A DNA stretch of 64,000 bases, taken from positions 4,627,242-4,691,241 of the forward strand of contig JAJHZJ010000252.1 of assembly GCA_023548195.1 (NCBI GenBank), in the 5' to 3' direction. Positions within the stretch are counted from its first letter, which is position 1, and every line of letters begins with the position of its first letter. The translations under genes were made by a program, and so were the position numbers. The stretch comes from Bettongia penicillata ogilbyi (lineage: Eukaryota; Chordata; Mammalia; Diprotodontia; Potoroidae). The notes beneath the pieces are model-generated. The model had not been told where the DNA came from and did not search any database. It saw only the letters and a list, made by a program, of their open reading frames with translations. This document shows positions 46,501 to 58,516 of this stretch, one piece after another.

Positions 46501-47467
46501 GCTAGTACACCAATACAAAAACACTAGAAAGCACCCATTAAATTGAACATTTCCTGAATATGTAAACATAATCCATCTAAAACTAAGAATTAGTATAACT
46601 AACAATGGAAACTTAGCAGATGTCTTTACAGTAAAATCAGGAATTAAGTAAAGATGCTCCTCCTTTTTTTCTACTATTATTAGTTGATATAGTTCTTTAA
46701 AAATTAACCATATCAAACATCCAAGAAAAAAGAAATTAAGTGAAGTAGAATAAGTGGAGAAAGAAACAAAAATTATGTTTAAAAGAAATAAACACTGTAG
46801 TGGGACACACGGAAAACCCTGGATATTCAACAAGAATTAATGGAAACTAAGTTTAATAAAGTAGGATATAAAATAAACCCAGAAAGTCATTAGTCTTTCT
46901 CTATATTTTTATATAACAAAACCTAAAAGACAGAGTTAGAAAAAGAAAATCTATTCAAAATTACTACCAAATATATAAAATGTCTGATAGCCTAAATCTC
47001 AGATAGGAATTATATGATTACAATTACAAAACACTCTTTGAAGATGTAAAGAGACTTTAATTCAAGAGGAATTAATAATTCACAATTGAGCTATGCAAAT
47101 GTAATAAAAATGACAATCCTCCTTAAATTAATTTCCACATTCAGTGTCTTATCAAACTTCCAAACGATTACTTCATAGAACTGACTGAAAAAGGAGGAAT
47201 GATATGATTTCAGCAGACCAAATCCCAAGCTATACTTGAAAATAATAATCATCAAAACAATTTGGTCCTGTTTAGAACATAGAAAGGTGATGTGAAACAA
47301 ATTAGATATGCAAGATCCAGAAGCAATTTATAACATTTATAACATAATTCAATATACCTATGGGCACAAATAATGGGGTAGAGACTTCCTTTCTGGCAAA
47401 AATTTCTGGTTCAAAAGACAGTCAGGCAGAAAATAGGTTTGGACAAACGTCTCATGTCACATACCAC

Positions 47468-50015
47468 AATAGGTGGTTGGTCGGTTGGTTGCTGTCCTTC
47501 ATTCTCGAAGAGGACCAAAATGACATCACCAAAGTCAAGTTTCAGTGTGTCCGACTGTGGCTGATCAGACCAAGATGAGCTCGGAATGCTCTACCATGGA
47601 TCAGGCACAGACAGTCCATGTGAACATTTGGGATGGATACTCCAAATTTGCACATCCTATGTTTTCCTTGTGCTGTCTCAATTCTGCTTTGCTCATAGAG
47701 CACAGCACCCTTTCTGAGGTGGACATTCCATGCTGAGCAGTCCTGTGCCAGTGTCTCCCATGTCACACAATCAAATCCAGAGTTCTTAAGAGAGACCTTG
47801 AGAATATCCTTGTATCGCTTCTTCTGACCACTGTGCAATCACCTGCTCCATGCAAGTTCTTCATAAAATAGGCTTTTTGGCAAATGTACATTTTGCATTT
47901 GAACAACATGGCCAGACTATTGGAGTTGCAATCTCTGAAGCATAATTTGAATGCTTGGCAGTTTAGTTCGAACAAGGTGCTCTGTGTCTGGCACCTTATC
48001 CTGCCCAATGATCTTCAGAATCTTTCTAAGACAATTCAAATGGAAGCGATTCAGTTTCCTGGCATGGCGCTGGTAGACTGTCCATGTTTCACAGGTATAC
48101 AATAAAGAGCACAACAGCTCTGTAAACCTTCAATTTGGAAGTCAGTCTAATACTTCTCTTTCATACTTTTTTTTCAAAATCTCCCAAACACTGAGCTAGC
48201 TCTGGTAATATGTGTATCAACCTCATTGTCAATGTGTATATCCCTGGAAAGTACACTACCAAGGTATCCACAGCATTCAAAACTTCTCCATTTGTTATAA
48301 CCAATGGTTCCATATATGGATGGTGTGGTAGTGGTTGATGGAGCACCTGTGTTTACTGGGTGTTAATTATTAGGCCAAAAGTAGCACAGGCAACAGAGAA
48401 TTTGATCCATACTTTGTGGCATCTCAGCTTCAGAGGCCATATTGAGTGCAGACTCAACTACAAACAGAAAACCATGCACCAACACTCCGTCAACTTTGGT
48501 CTTGGCTTGTAGCCTTTTCAAATTGAAGAATTTACCATCAGTATCGTAGCTGACCTTGATACCGTGTTTGTCCACATTGAAAGCATTTGACAATATGGTT
48601 GAATACACTAAAAAGCATGGGAGCAAGCATACAGCCCTGTTTCACTCCATTGGTGACTGGGAAGGCATGAGAGCATTGCCCACTGTCCAGAACCCGGGCA
48701 AACATGCCATCGTGAAATTGACATATGAAACTGATGAACTTCTCCAGGCAACCAAATTTTGACATAATTTTCCATAAGCCCTCACAACTAACAATGTCAA
48801 AAGCCTCGATCAGATCTACAAATGTTGTGTACAGACCTCTGTTATGCTCCTGGCATTTCTCCTGGAATTGTCAGGCAGGAAACATTTTATCAACTGTTCT
48901 TCGGCCCTTTCTGAAACCACACTGACTCTCAGGTAGATGATCATCTTCCAGGTGAAGGATCAGTCTATTAAGGAAGACTCTAGAAAGAATTTTGCTAGCA
49001 GTAACTGAGAGAGAACCCCCTGGGATTGTCACAGGACAACCTATTTCCTTTACCTTTATAGAGATGGACAGTGGTGACGTCCTTGAACTCCTGGGAGATA
49101 ACCTCCTCTTACCATATAACGTGGAAAATTTCAGTCAGCTTTTGTATGAGCAATGGTCCCCCTACCTTGTAAATCTCAGCTGGACTAGAATCAGCACCAG
49201 GTACTTTGCCATATGAAAGGAACCTAAAGGCCTTCAAAATCTATTCTTCAATTGGAAGTTCAGCTAAGGAGGGACTGACTTTATCCTGAGGTAAAGGGCC
49301 TCAGCATTGATTGCTGATGGTCTGTTGAGAATACTATGGAAGTGTTAAGCCCATCTCTCTAGCATCATATTCTTATCACTAATCAATGTAGCTCCATCAG
49401 CACTGAGTAGTTGTGATATACCAATTTAGCCTGAATTTCCCCATCATTTTCATCAAACCTGTCTTGGTGTTTGCGAGTGTTCTGACCCAGATGATTAAAT
49501 GCAGTGCTCTACACCAAATCCCTGAAAGTTGCCTACTCATTTTCTGCTCCACTGTTGCCAACTGTGTGTTCGCTCAACTTTCCCTCCAAGTTAGCAACAA
49601 ACTGTTCATGCTCAGAGAAGAGCTCTAATTTTTTTGACCTTAATTCTTCTGGTAGTCATTTTTGCCTTAGAGGGGCAGCACTTTTGATGAATGTGAATAT
49701 TTAGATTGGAAAGGATAAGTCTATGATCAGTCCAGCACTCTGTACCATACATTTCTTTGCACTCTCACATCTTGCCTGTCTCTTTTTACAATCACATAGT
49801 CTATTAGATGTCAATGTTCGCTGCGAAGGTGCATCCATGAAATTTTATTGCTTTTAGGTAAGTGGAAAACAGTGTTGGTGATGAGAAAGTTATGCAGTGC
49901 GAAAGTTTTCAGCAGTAAATGACTATTACTGATGCTGTTTCTACCTCCATTCCTCCCTAGGACTCCCTGCAAAGTCTGGTAGTATAAACTTACTCTAACA
50001 ATAAAGTCACCGAGA
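47468..50015 (-). mobile_element. RTE-group LINE, 5'-truncated, inside L1
   Basis: On the minus strand the order is endonuclease (50015-49700), RT (about 48930-48360), post-RT domain (48350-47770) and a 3'UTR ending in gaggacagc-type sequence and a CAACCAACCGACCAACC tail (47470-47490 as GGTT units). It interrupts the plus-strand L1 between ataccacaatag and the text resuming near 50016. Possible degenerate target duplications (ccacaatagg/ccataatgg) flank it. The exact clade (RTE, RTE-X or a relative) is not certain. Confidence 0.78.
47540..50015 (-). pseudogene. RTE-group endonuclease-reverse transcriptase, catalytically dead
   Basis: The endonuclease remnant is LGDFIVRV (LGDFNARV expected), LLITNTVF-like FLITNTVFHLPK and LIDYVIVKRDRQDVRV. 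The RT has RKGRRTVDKMF, TTFVDLIEAFDIVSCEGLW (expected DLTKAFDTV), KFGCLEKFISFICQFHDGMF, FPVTNGVKQGCMLAPMLFS and the catalytic box, which reads FLFVVESALN where FADDCALN is expected, so both aspartates are lost. The C-terminal part has LLYTCETWTVYQRHARKLNR, FHLNCLRKIL and GQKKRYKDILKVSLKNSGFD. Several frameshifts separate these pieces. It is the best preserved non-L1 reverse transcriptase in the window. Confidence 0.82.
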
Positions 50016-51489
50016 ATTCCATAATGGATGACCTACAAATAAAATGTTATATAATGAACAAATTCAAGGATTTCATAATGGATATCCCCATATGAATAGG
50101 GAAAGAGTTACTAACCAACCAAGGGATAGAAGCTATATAACAATTTTGATTACACAAAATTGAAATGTTTTTTGCAAAAACAAAATCAATGCAATTAGAA
50201 TGGAAAAAGTTAAATAGGGGAAAAAATCTTTACAACAATTTGTTCTTATATGGGTTTAATGTTTGAGACATATAGGGAAATGATTTAAATATATAAGAAT
50301 AAGAGCTATTTCACACTGACAAATGGTCGAAATATGTGAACAGGTAATTCTCAACAAAGAAAATCCCAACTATCAACAATTACTGAAAAAAACTTCCAAC
50401 CATCAACATTAAAAGAAATTGAAATCAAAATAACCTCAAGGTTCCATCTTAAACTCATCATATTAGCAAAGATGACACAAAAAAAGAAAGTGACAATTGT
50501 TGGCAAGTCTATGGAAAGATAAATATTCTTAATGATTCATTCTTTAAAACAATTTGCTACCATGCTCCCAAAGTCACTGAACTATGCCTGTCTTTTGACC
50601 CATTAAGAGTACTATTTGGCATATACCCCAAAGAGATCCATGATAGATATAAAAGAGCCATATATGTAAAAAATATTTATGGCAGCCTTTTGTGATATCA
50701 AAAAAACAAAACCCAAAACCTAGAAACACTATAGTGTACCCAATAGTCAGGAAATTGCTAAAAATAATTATTGTATAGTAATATGATGGATTATAGTAAC
50801 ATTAAAAATAATGAAATGGTTGGATTCAGAGGAAACCTAGGTAGACTAGTATGAATTGAGATAGATTGAAGAGAGCAAAAACAGGAAAACAATTCATACA
50901 ATGACTAAAGCATTGTAAAGGAAGACAGTCACCAAAGATTTAAGAACTATGATAAATGCAATGGCAAATCGTGACTCCAGAAGACAAATGATTGAGTAAG
51001 TTTTCTGTCTCTTGGAAGGGAAGTGATGGAGTAGAGGTGTAGAATGAGACATACATATTTAAAACATGCCCGATGTGTAAATTTGTTTTGCTTGTTTCAG
51101 GGGAGAGATTTTACTTTTGTTAGAAAGAAAGTCATGACAAGTAAGACTTAGTTGTACTGATATTAAAACATGTCAATGAAAATTTTTTTAAATAGAAGTT
51201 CAAAAGGGAATATAGACAAGTAGGGTAGTATTGAGAATATCATGTAAAATTTAACATATTTTTTAAAAACACATGCTTCACGTAATTGATTCAGAGTGTC
51301 ATATGCAATTTCCTTTTTTCGTTACATAAGAAATATTATGGTTGTCTGTCAAGTTCATAATAATAAAGAGAAAAAAATTGTAAAATAATAAGAAAGCCAT
51401 TTATCCAAAATAATTCCATGTATGAATACAGAGAGATTGAACATATTATTAGTGTATACTTGATATTTTTATGTGTAGTAGCTATGCTT

Positions 51490-51611
51490 GGTCTGTTCCC
51501 CAACAGAATTCAAGGTCTCTGAGTGCAGTTTTTTTTTTCCCTTTTAATAATAGCATCAGAACCCACGATAATTCCTTGCATATGAAGGTGTTTAATAAAC
51601 ATTTGTTGGTT
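51490..51611 (+). repeat. L2/MIR-type 3' end
   Basis: Words caaggtctctgagtgcag (51511-51528) and attccttgcatatgaaggtg tttaataaacatttgttggt (51571-51610), the 3' tail of L2/CORE elements. HAL1 copy C inserted immediately after it. Confidence 0.7.
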
Positions 51612-52162
51612 TAAACTTAATGTCTTGGGGGGGGAGGAGCCAAGATGGTGGAGTAGAAAGACTCACGTATGCTAGCTCTGAATCCACAGCCCATAAATTT
51701 CCTGTAAAAAGAACTCCCCACAAATTCTGGAGCAGTGGAACCCACGCGGAAACACACTGGAAGAGATATCCATTCCAGAGAGCCCTGGAAAGCCATCCCC
51801 AGGGGTCCGTTGCATACCACATATGGAGGCCAGCCCTGTGCTGCCCTGGCCGCACGGCTCCAGAGAAGCAGACCCGAGCAGGCTTGGGATGGAACCTCCA
51901 GCGGCCAAGAAGGTCCCTCCACCCACAGGCACTACAGGTCAGTGAGAGAGACTTCTGGGCTTGCCGAGAGGGGAGTGGGGTGTCTCCGTGACTCCCCCAC
52001 CTGAGCACCAGAACTTAAGCTCACATTGAATAGCTGCCGCTCCTGCCGCAGAAAGCCCTGAGGCTGGGAAGCAGCATTTGAATCTCAGACCCCAAGCACT
52101 AGCTGGGCAGATCTAGGCGGGGGTGGAGAGGAATCTCAGAAGTCAAGTAACTGGCTGCGAAA

Positions 52163-53179
52163 ATGCCCAGAAAAAGGAAGCAAAGTGAGACCATAGAGAG
52201 CTACTTTCTTGGGGAAGAGACGTTCCTTCCTCCCATCATTCCTGATAAGGAAGTACAATGCTTGCCATCAGAGAAAGACGTGGAGGTCGGGGCCTCTCTA
52301 TCCCAGACATCCGAGGTGGATGTCCGGTGGGCTCAGGCCATGGAAGAGCTCAAAAAGGATTTTGAAAATCAAGTTAGACAGGTGGAGGAAAAACTGGGAA
52401 GAGAAATGAGAGAGATGCAAGAAAATCATGAAAAATGGGTCAATACCTTGCTAAAAGAGACTCCAAAAAAATACTGAAGAAAATAACAACTTGAAAAATA
52501 GGCTCACTCAATTGGCAAAAGAGGTTCAAAAAGCCAATGAGGAGAAGAATGCTTTCAAAAGCAGAATTAGCCAAATGGAAAAAGAGATTCAAAAGCTCAC
52601 TGAAGAAAAGAGTTCTCTCAAGATTAGAATGGAACAGATGGAGGCTAATGACTTTCTGAGAAACCAAGAAATCACCAAACAAAACCAAAAGAATGAAAAA
52701 ATGGAAGAGAATGTGAAATATCTCATTGGAAAAACAACTGACCTGGAAAATAGATCCAGGAGAGACAATTTAAAAATTATGGGACTACCAGAAAGCCATG
52801 ATCAAAAAAAGAGCCTAGACATCATCTTTCATGAAATGATTAAGGAAAACTGCCCTGAGATTCTAGAACCAGAGGGCAAAATAAGTATTGAAGGAATCCA
52901 TCGATCACCGCCTGAAAGAGATTCAAAAAGAGAAACTCCTAGGAACATTGTGGCCAAATTCCAGAGTTCCCTGGTCAAGGAGAAAATATTGTAAGCAGCT
53001 AGAAAGAAACAATTCCAGTATTGTGGAAATACAATCAGGATAACACAAGATCTAGCAGTTTCTACATTAAGGGATCAAAGGGCATGGAATAGGATATTCC
53101 AGAAGTCAAAGGAATTGGACTCAAACCAAGAATCACCTACCCAGCAAAACTGAGTATAATACTTCAGGGGAAAAAATGA
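52163..53179 (+). pseudogene. HAL1 ORF1, copy C, frameshift and stop
   Basis: Same 338-codon ORF1 as copy B, starting at the same ATG. A one-base gain at the A run near 52464-52473 (ccaaaaaaatactg) shifts the frame in the coiled coil. The original frame continues from about 52491. A CAA-to-TAA change (52992-52994) ends it at the LQAARKKQF segment, and a further one-base loss lies near 53115 (ggaattggactc). RRM residues YLIGKTTDLENRSRRDN are intact. It carries two frame changes plus a stop, more damage than copy B. Confidence 0.9.
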
Positions 53180-53413
53180 CCTTTCAATGAAACAGAGGAC
53201 TTTCAAGCATTCTTGATGAAAAGACCAGAGCTGAAAAGAAAATTTGACTTTCAAACACAAGAATGAGAAGAAGCATGAAAAAGTAAACAGCAAAGAGAAG
53301 TCATAAGGGACTTACCAAAGGTGAACTGTTTACATTCCTACATGGAAAGACAATATTTGCAACTCTTAAAAAGTTTCAGTATCTGGGTAGTTGGTGGGAC
53401 CACACACAGATGT

Positions 53414-53497
53414 ACACACACACACACACACATGCACACACACACATGTATATGTGTGCATGCACACACACATACACACATGCACGCACACACTGAG
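53414..53497. repeat. CA microsatellite in HAL1 copy C
   Basis: CA tract with atgcacac and tatatgtg interruptions at the family position. Confidence 0.92.
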
Positions 53498-54323
53498 AGA
53501 GCACAGAATGAATTGAATAGGATGGGACCATATCTTAAAAGAAATTAAGGTAAATGGTGAGAGAGAAATGTTGTGGGAGGAGAGAGGGTAAAATGGAATG
53601 GGGTAAATTATATCTCATTCAAGGAGACTTTTTAGTGGAGGGAAAAAGAGGAGAGCTGAGAAAAAAACATGACGTTTACCCTCATCACATTTGACTAAAG
53701 GAAGGAGTAAAATGCACACTCATTTTGGTATGAAAACCTATCTTACAGTACAGGAAAGAGGGGGAGAAGGAGATAAGCAGGGTGGGGGGGGGATGATGGA
53801 AGGGAGGGCAATGGGAGAAGGGAGTAATTTGAAGTCAACACTCTTGGGGAGGGACAGGATCAAAAGACAGGATAGGATGGAGGGAAATACAGTTAGTCTT
53901 ACACAACACGACTGTTATCAAAGTCATTTGCAAATGTACACAGATATGGCCTATATTGAATTGCCTGCCTTCCCAAAGAAAATGGGTGGGGAGGGAGGGA
54001 TAGGGAGAAGTTGGAACTCAAAGTTTTAGGAACAACTGTTGAGTATTGTTCTTCCTACTAGGAAATAAGAAATACAGTTAATGGAGAAGAGAAAGTCATC
54101 TGGCCCTACAGGACAAAAGAGAAGATGGGGACAAGAGAAGGGAGGGATGATAGAAGAGAGGGCAGATTGGTGATAGGGAAAATTAGAATGCTTGGTGTAT
54201 TGGGCTGGGGGGAGGGGACAAATGGGGAGAAAATTTGGAACCCAAAATTTTGTGAAAATGAATGTAAAAAATTAAATAAATAAATTTATATTAAAAAAAT
54301 AAAAATAAATAAATTTAATGTCT

Positions 54324-54825
54324 CTTCTCTTCCACTGTAAAAGCTTCTCTTTTCTCCACAGTGAAAAACAGTAGAACTTGAATTTTCTTGGAAAGAGTGA
54401 GTTCCTACCACTGGAAGTCTGAAAACAAAATCTGGAGGACCATTTATTTAATAGGTAACTTTTAAGAGGGGAAACTTGGTTCAGCATGTGTTGGAGTAAA
54501 TGGTTTCTGAGGTCCCTCCTAATTCTGAAATTCTATGACTGTGTGAGTTAAGATAGGGGGAAAAATCTGGAAACCATACAGCTACACATGACTGGTCACA
54601 AAGCTCAAATGATGAAAATATAAGGAAGAAGTACACTTTAAAAGAGTCATGTCAAACTGAGCATGATAGTGCAGATATCTTTTGTTTCATGGAAAGACCT
54701 GAAAGGTAAGGACAGAAACTAGAAAAAACAAAGGAGAGACAAGACTAAATGCCCAACTGCTGACACAAGCAGACACACATCCTTTCATGCCAACTAGATT
54801 TCCTCTTACTCATCTGTGGCTTAAT
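54324..54825. other. No recognised feature
   Basis: Unique-looking flank of copy C. A segment near 54500-54540 (ggtttctgaggtccctccta attctgaaattctatgact) resembles the CR1/L3 3' end (sense), so a short CR1 tail may be present. Confidence 0.4.
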
Positions 54826-54829
54826 AATT

Positions 54830-55050
54830 ATAGGTAGCATTTATATATCACTTTGAGGCTTACTAAAGTGCTTTACATATGTTATTTCATCTCATCCTCA
54901 CAACAACTCTGGGAGGTAGGAGTTTTTATTTTTCCCATTTTCCAAATAAGGAAATTGAGCCTGAGAAAAGGTTAAATGATTTGCCCAGGGTTACATAACT
55001 AATAGTGACTGAGGCAGGATTGAATCTTTCTGACTCCAAAGTCACCTAGC
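54830..55050 (-). repeat. MIR, long marsupial form
   Basis: Near-complete antisense MIR: gtagcatttatatatcactt, gtgctttacatatgttattt (54869-54888), tcatcctcacaacaactctg (54892-54911), ggaaattgagcctgagaaaa and gatttgcccagggttacata. Confidence 0.88.
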
Positions 55051-55230
55051 CAGAATATTAAACCTAAAGACAGAGGACCTGGGTTCACATCTTAACTTTG
55101 TTATTTACCGCCTGTGCTGCCTTGGGCATGTTATTTATTGTCCCTGAGACTCACTTCCTAAACCTAAAGAAAGAGGAGGTAGACTAAATGGTCTCTAAGG
55201 ATCCTTCCATCCATAGACCTTATGATTCCA
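55051..55230 (+). repeat. MIR-like SINE, sense
   Basis: acagaggacctgggttcaca (55070-55089), ctgtgctgccttgggcatgt, gtagactaaatggtctctaa ggatccttcc; a SINE in the opposite orientation to the one before it. Confidence 0.75.
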
Positions 55231-56010
55231 TGTTCATATAAACAAAGATGAACAAGGCAAATTATGTTTGTGCAGTATGCCAGGGTCACATCTATTTTGT
55301 CAGAGTGTGAAAGTACACTGTGTTCTAAGTACATCATCTTGTGCTATCCTCCAGAACTTGTCCAACTGATTAGGCATTAGAGGGTAAACCAGGTGGCCAC
55401 TAGAAGAACAACATGCACATCACCTCCTTATCAAAGCCTTGGAGCCTTGGAAGAACTCCCAATAAACACTTTCTAAATAATAATATTTATTTTAAATACT
55501 CAAGAGAAAAAAAATTCCCTAGACCTATTTTTTATTTGACTTGACTTGAGAATTTGTGCAGTTTCATATATTGAGTGGTATTAGAAATTCATTTTGAGAA
55601 TGACTATAAAAATGGCACCATTTTGCCATCTAGTGCTCTAGGATAGTATTACCACTGGTGCAAACATCTAGTGTCCCATCAAAGAATAAACCAGATGTCT
55701 GCAGCTTTTTCCTTCTGAATGGATCTTTCCCAGATAGCAGTGATTGCCCCCCTTTTTATGGTCACGTACCCTATTTTCCTCCTTTACTCTCTGATAAAGT
55801 GCAGGCAAATATGTGATGGTCCTAGTTCATGTAATCAATTTCTTCCTTTGGACCTTTCTATCAGAAAATGAACACAAATTCTAGATTTCATGCCTTTGGA
55901 AAACTGGCTTACCAGGTTACAGATGCAGTTTGGCTCTATCATATTTAGTCATTCATATTTATGTGACATTTAAGATTTTCAATAACTTTCCTTTCATTGA
56001 TCCGGTGAGA
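55231..56010. other. No recognised feature
   Basis: Unique-looking. No open frame of note. Confidence 0.5.
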
Positions 56011-56014
56011 AAGC

Positions 56015-56115
56015 TAGTGATATTCCTATTTTATAGATGAGGAAATTGGGACTTAAGGAGGTTGTGATTTGCTCAGATCACATAGCTAATAAATGGCAAA
56101 GTTAGGACTTTGGCC
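56015..56115 (-). repeat. MIR fragment
   Basis: attttatagatgaggaaatt gggacttaagg and tgctcagatcacatagctaa taaatggcaaagttaggact, antisense MIR. Confidence 0.75.
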
Positions 56116-56423
56116 CTAATGCCCCAAATCTGGTAGGCTCATTCCCTTATAACATAACTGCCGCATGGCAAAGGAAAGAGAGAAATAATTACATTGGGTC
56201 ACTAGAAGAACATGCTCTATAAATGCCCTTTTGGGGACACAAGTCCCATCTAGGAATCCCATCTTGTTTCCTTGGTAACTTAAATTTTCCTGTCTCCCAT
56301 AAGCCATTTTATGTGGGGGGGCAGGTGTGGGGGGTATAGTATAACTTCCTATCTACAAACTTAGGGCATACGCAGTCTCAGATCCATCTAACAACTTTTT
56401 TATATCACCTCAAAATTATAGGA

Positions 56424-56605
56424 CATTCTCAACTTCTTTGGTGCATCGTAAGCCCCTTTTCACAAGTCAATGGACCTCTTCTCATAATGTTTTTTTTAAA
56501 CAAAGTTAAATGCATAGGATTATAAACTAAAATAATTACACTGAAATCATTATCAAGATTTATTTTAAAAATTTGCAGATCCCAGTTAAAAAACCCTGCC
56601 TCAAG
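56424..56605 (+). mobile_element. hAT-type non-autonomous transposon, copy 1
   Basis: Reads ctcttctcataatgtttttt (56475-), atgcataggattataaacta (56510-), cagatcccagttaaaaaacc ctg, matching the family form ccttctcagaataatgtttttaa...ggaccccaggttaagaacccctg. The 5' inverted repeat is badly decayed (cattctcaacttctttggtg). It is the same family as 58517-58744 in opposite orientation. Confidence 0.65.
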
Positions 56606-56975
56606 TGGGATTTTGAGCATGCAATAGGGTGGATGACATTTCTTCCATTTACCAATCTACCAAGATTGGCAGGGGGGCACATCACCTTTCACAAGAAGCA
56701 ATCAAATTCTTGCCTTGCCAAGTCTGTGTTTGGTTGAAGTGAAAGCTCAGGGTTGGCAGGGGACCAAAATAAATAAATAAAAAAAAAACAAAACTGAACC
56801 GGTTTGTTTCTCTTGTGTCTGTGGTCTCTATACTGAGATTTCAATAGTTGGTTTATAAACAGTTGAATGTTTGTTACAAGAGAGCAAAAGGAACAAGCTC
56901 AGAAAAGCAGAACTAGGGAGAAATAGGTAGTATAAATAGATACTGAGAGATAATAGATAAAATAACACTAATAGA
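56606..56975. other. No recognised feature
   Basis: Contains an A-rich aaataaataaataaaaa patch near 56768-56788. Nothing else seen. Confidence 0.4.
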
Positions 56976-56979
56976 TAAA

Positions 56980-57175
56980 ATGCCGGATCTGAATACTGCC
57001 TCAGACCCTTTTACCCACTGAGTGACTCTGAGGAGGTCATGGAATCTCAGCCAGCCTTACTTAGCTCTTCCATCTACTTGTAAAACGGGCATAACAATTA
57101 CACCTACCTCAAAGGGATGCTGCGGGGATCAAGGAGATACTCTACAAAAAGCTCTTTGCAAACCTTAAAGAAAAA
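56980..57175 (+). repeat. MIR-like SINE, sense
   Basis: ctgaatactgcctcagaccc, gtgactctgaggaggtcatg, ttgtaaaacgggcataacaa (57078-57097), aagctctttgcaaaccttaa. Confidence 0.7.
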
Positions 57176-57760
57176 AACCTTAAAACAAAAAGAAAAGCTC
57201 TCCAGTCCTTTTAATGGACAGCCCCCTTCCATGCCCCCACTCTCACCCCTACCCCAAGCACCAGGCAGGCAGAAAATTCACCTGAAGAATCATATAATTT
57301 ACATAGTTTACATAAATTACATCTTCATTAATTATTAATTTGCTATGCTGCCATCATCCATTCATTTAAAATCTAGTTTTAATTTTCTGAAGCATCATTC
57401 TGGCATTCCAGTCTCTATAATTTTTGCTCCCCTTGTGCCCTTGGGGGTGTTGTCTTTAAAAGAGATGGCAAAAAGCTGAGGAGTGGGCTTGTCCTCCAAG
57501 CAGGTGGCCAAGTGGGGGCAAAGGCAATGCAGAAACAGAGGGGAGGAGAGTGCCTTCACTGGCACGGAGGAACCTGAAGAGTAATGTACTTACTTCATGC
57601 AGCCTTTCACTGCGCTGACTATGAATTACAAATGTCTTTGTCCTTTAGTGTGTCAGCACATCCATAAATTATAGCACACCCTAAGCAAGAGCTCACAAGT
57701 AAAGCTAGGATTTTGTACTTTTTGGGCGCCTTTAATATGGGGGTCGCAAATCATTTCAAT
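57176..57760. other. No recognised repeat
   Basis: Relatively GC-rich, unique-looking sequence near 57400-57600, without an open frame that I can support. It is a candidate for ancestral unique DNA. Confidence 0.4.
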
Positions 57761-57764
57761 GCTT

Positions 57765-57870
57765 GTTCTTATCCCATCCATCTTCATAAATTCCCAGTGA
57801 GATGGGAAACGAGCGTCGTTCACATTTTATAGATGAGGAAAGGAGGATGTGGGCCCAATGAAGCATAGCC
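57765..57870 (-). repeat. MIR fragment
   Basis: ttcacattttatagatgagg aaagg (57820-57844) and the upstream cttatcccatccatcttcat fit antisense MIR. Short and diverged. Confidence 0.5.
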
Positions 57871-58516
57871 CTGGGTGACAGTGTCCCAGTGCCCACCACA
57901 GGAGCATCCCTTCCCTAGGGATGGAGAGTTCCGAGTCACCTCGGCCAGCACAATTCAGACAGGTAGCACTAGACTGAATTTGGCTCTAGCTGATAACAGC
58001 ACTAGACTGAATTTTGGCTAACCCTCCACATCCAGGGCAGGCTATGTGGCAGTTATGGAAAGACAAAAGGCTTGACTGCCAGAATGACCCAATCACCCAG
58101 AAGCAACCCCATCACCACCACAGTGATGACACAAAGCAAGAAAGACTTCAATCCCTGCACCATCATGTCTCACAGCCTCAAGCACTCCAACTATTCTCAC
58201 AATACCCTAGTTTGAATACCTTATTTACAAAGGCCAATCTGATCCAACATACATTAGCCCTCTTTTCACTATCTGCCTCCCCTAAATACTCTAGGAACAA
58301 AGCCTGTACAAATAGTTTCCACTGGATTTGCGCAATTCCCCCAAGGTCTTGGAGCCATTGAAGTATTTCATGTGGCCTTGCATCTTTGTACTCTATAACT
58401 GTCCCTCCCTGTTTTCCCCTTTCCTGGGCCCTCACCTGCTCTCTTCTCCCAAAAGAGTATGGAAGGAGAAGACTCTCCTTACCTACTGGGAGGTGGTGGG
58501 GAAGAGTCATTTAAAG
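57871..58516. other. Unassigned; short direct repeat at 57964-58018
   Basis: The phrase agcactagactgaattt occurs at 57964 and again at 57998, 34 bases apart, a small tandem duplication. An open stretch to 58361 lacks an ATG start (it begins at TTG) and any domain. Confidence 0.5.

Larger units (their letters stand above)
44545..51385 (+). mobile_element. L1 (ORF2 and 3'UTR) with two insertions
   Basis: Plus-strand L1 ORF2 text occurs in order. RT N-side is near 44900-45565: cccagaaccagatggtaatt at 45174-45193 and taccaggctggatttatact near 45433-45452. RT/thumb is at 46500-47465 (aaaacactagaaagcaccc at 46516-46534, taggatataaaataaaccc at 46863-46881, ttcattaatttgg-type aaacaatttggtcctg at 47255-47270). 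C-terminus is at 50030-50900 (agagttactaaccaaccaag, catataccccaaagagatcc at 50620-50639). A 3'UTR ends near 51385 with tgtcaagttcataat. Insertions are at 45570-46500 and 47468-50015. ORF1 and the 5'UTR are absent. Decayed throughout. Confidence 0.8.
51626..54309 (+). mobile_element. HAL1 copy C, full length
   Basis: Complete ORF1-only element: start ggggggaggagccaagatgg, a 5'UTR shortened by loss of the minisatellite block between gactccccc and acctgagcacc (near 51990-52003), ORF1 (52163-53179), CA tract (53414-53497), purine-rich 3'UTR and AATAAA (54275-54280) with an A-rich tail. Target duplications are taaacttaatgtct (51612-51625) and taaatttaatgtct (54310-54323), with one mismatch. Text is nearly the same as copies B and D. 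Confidence 0.93.

Noticed and set aside
58014..58361. 115-codon open stretch on plus
   Set aside because: It begins at TTG, not ATG, has no recognisable domain, and lies among SINEs and unique DNA with no supporting exon signals.
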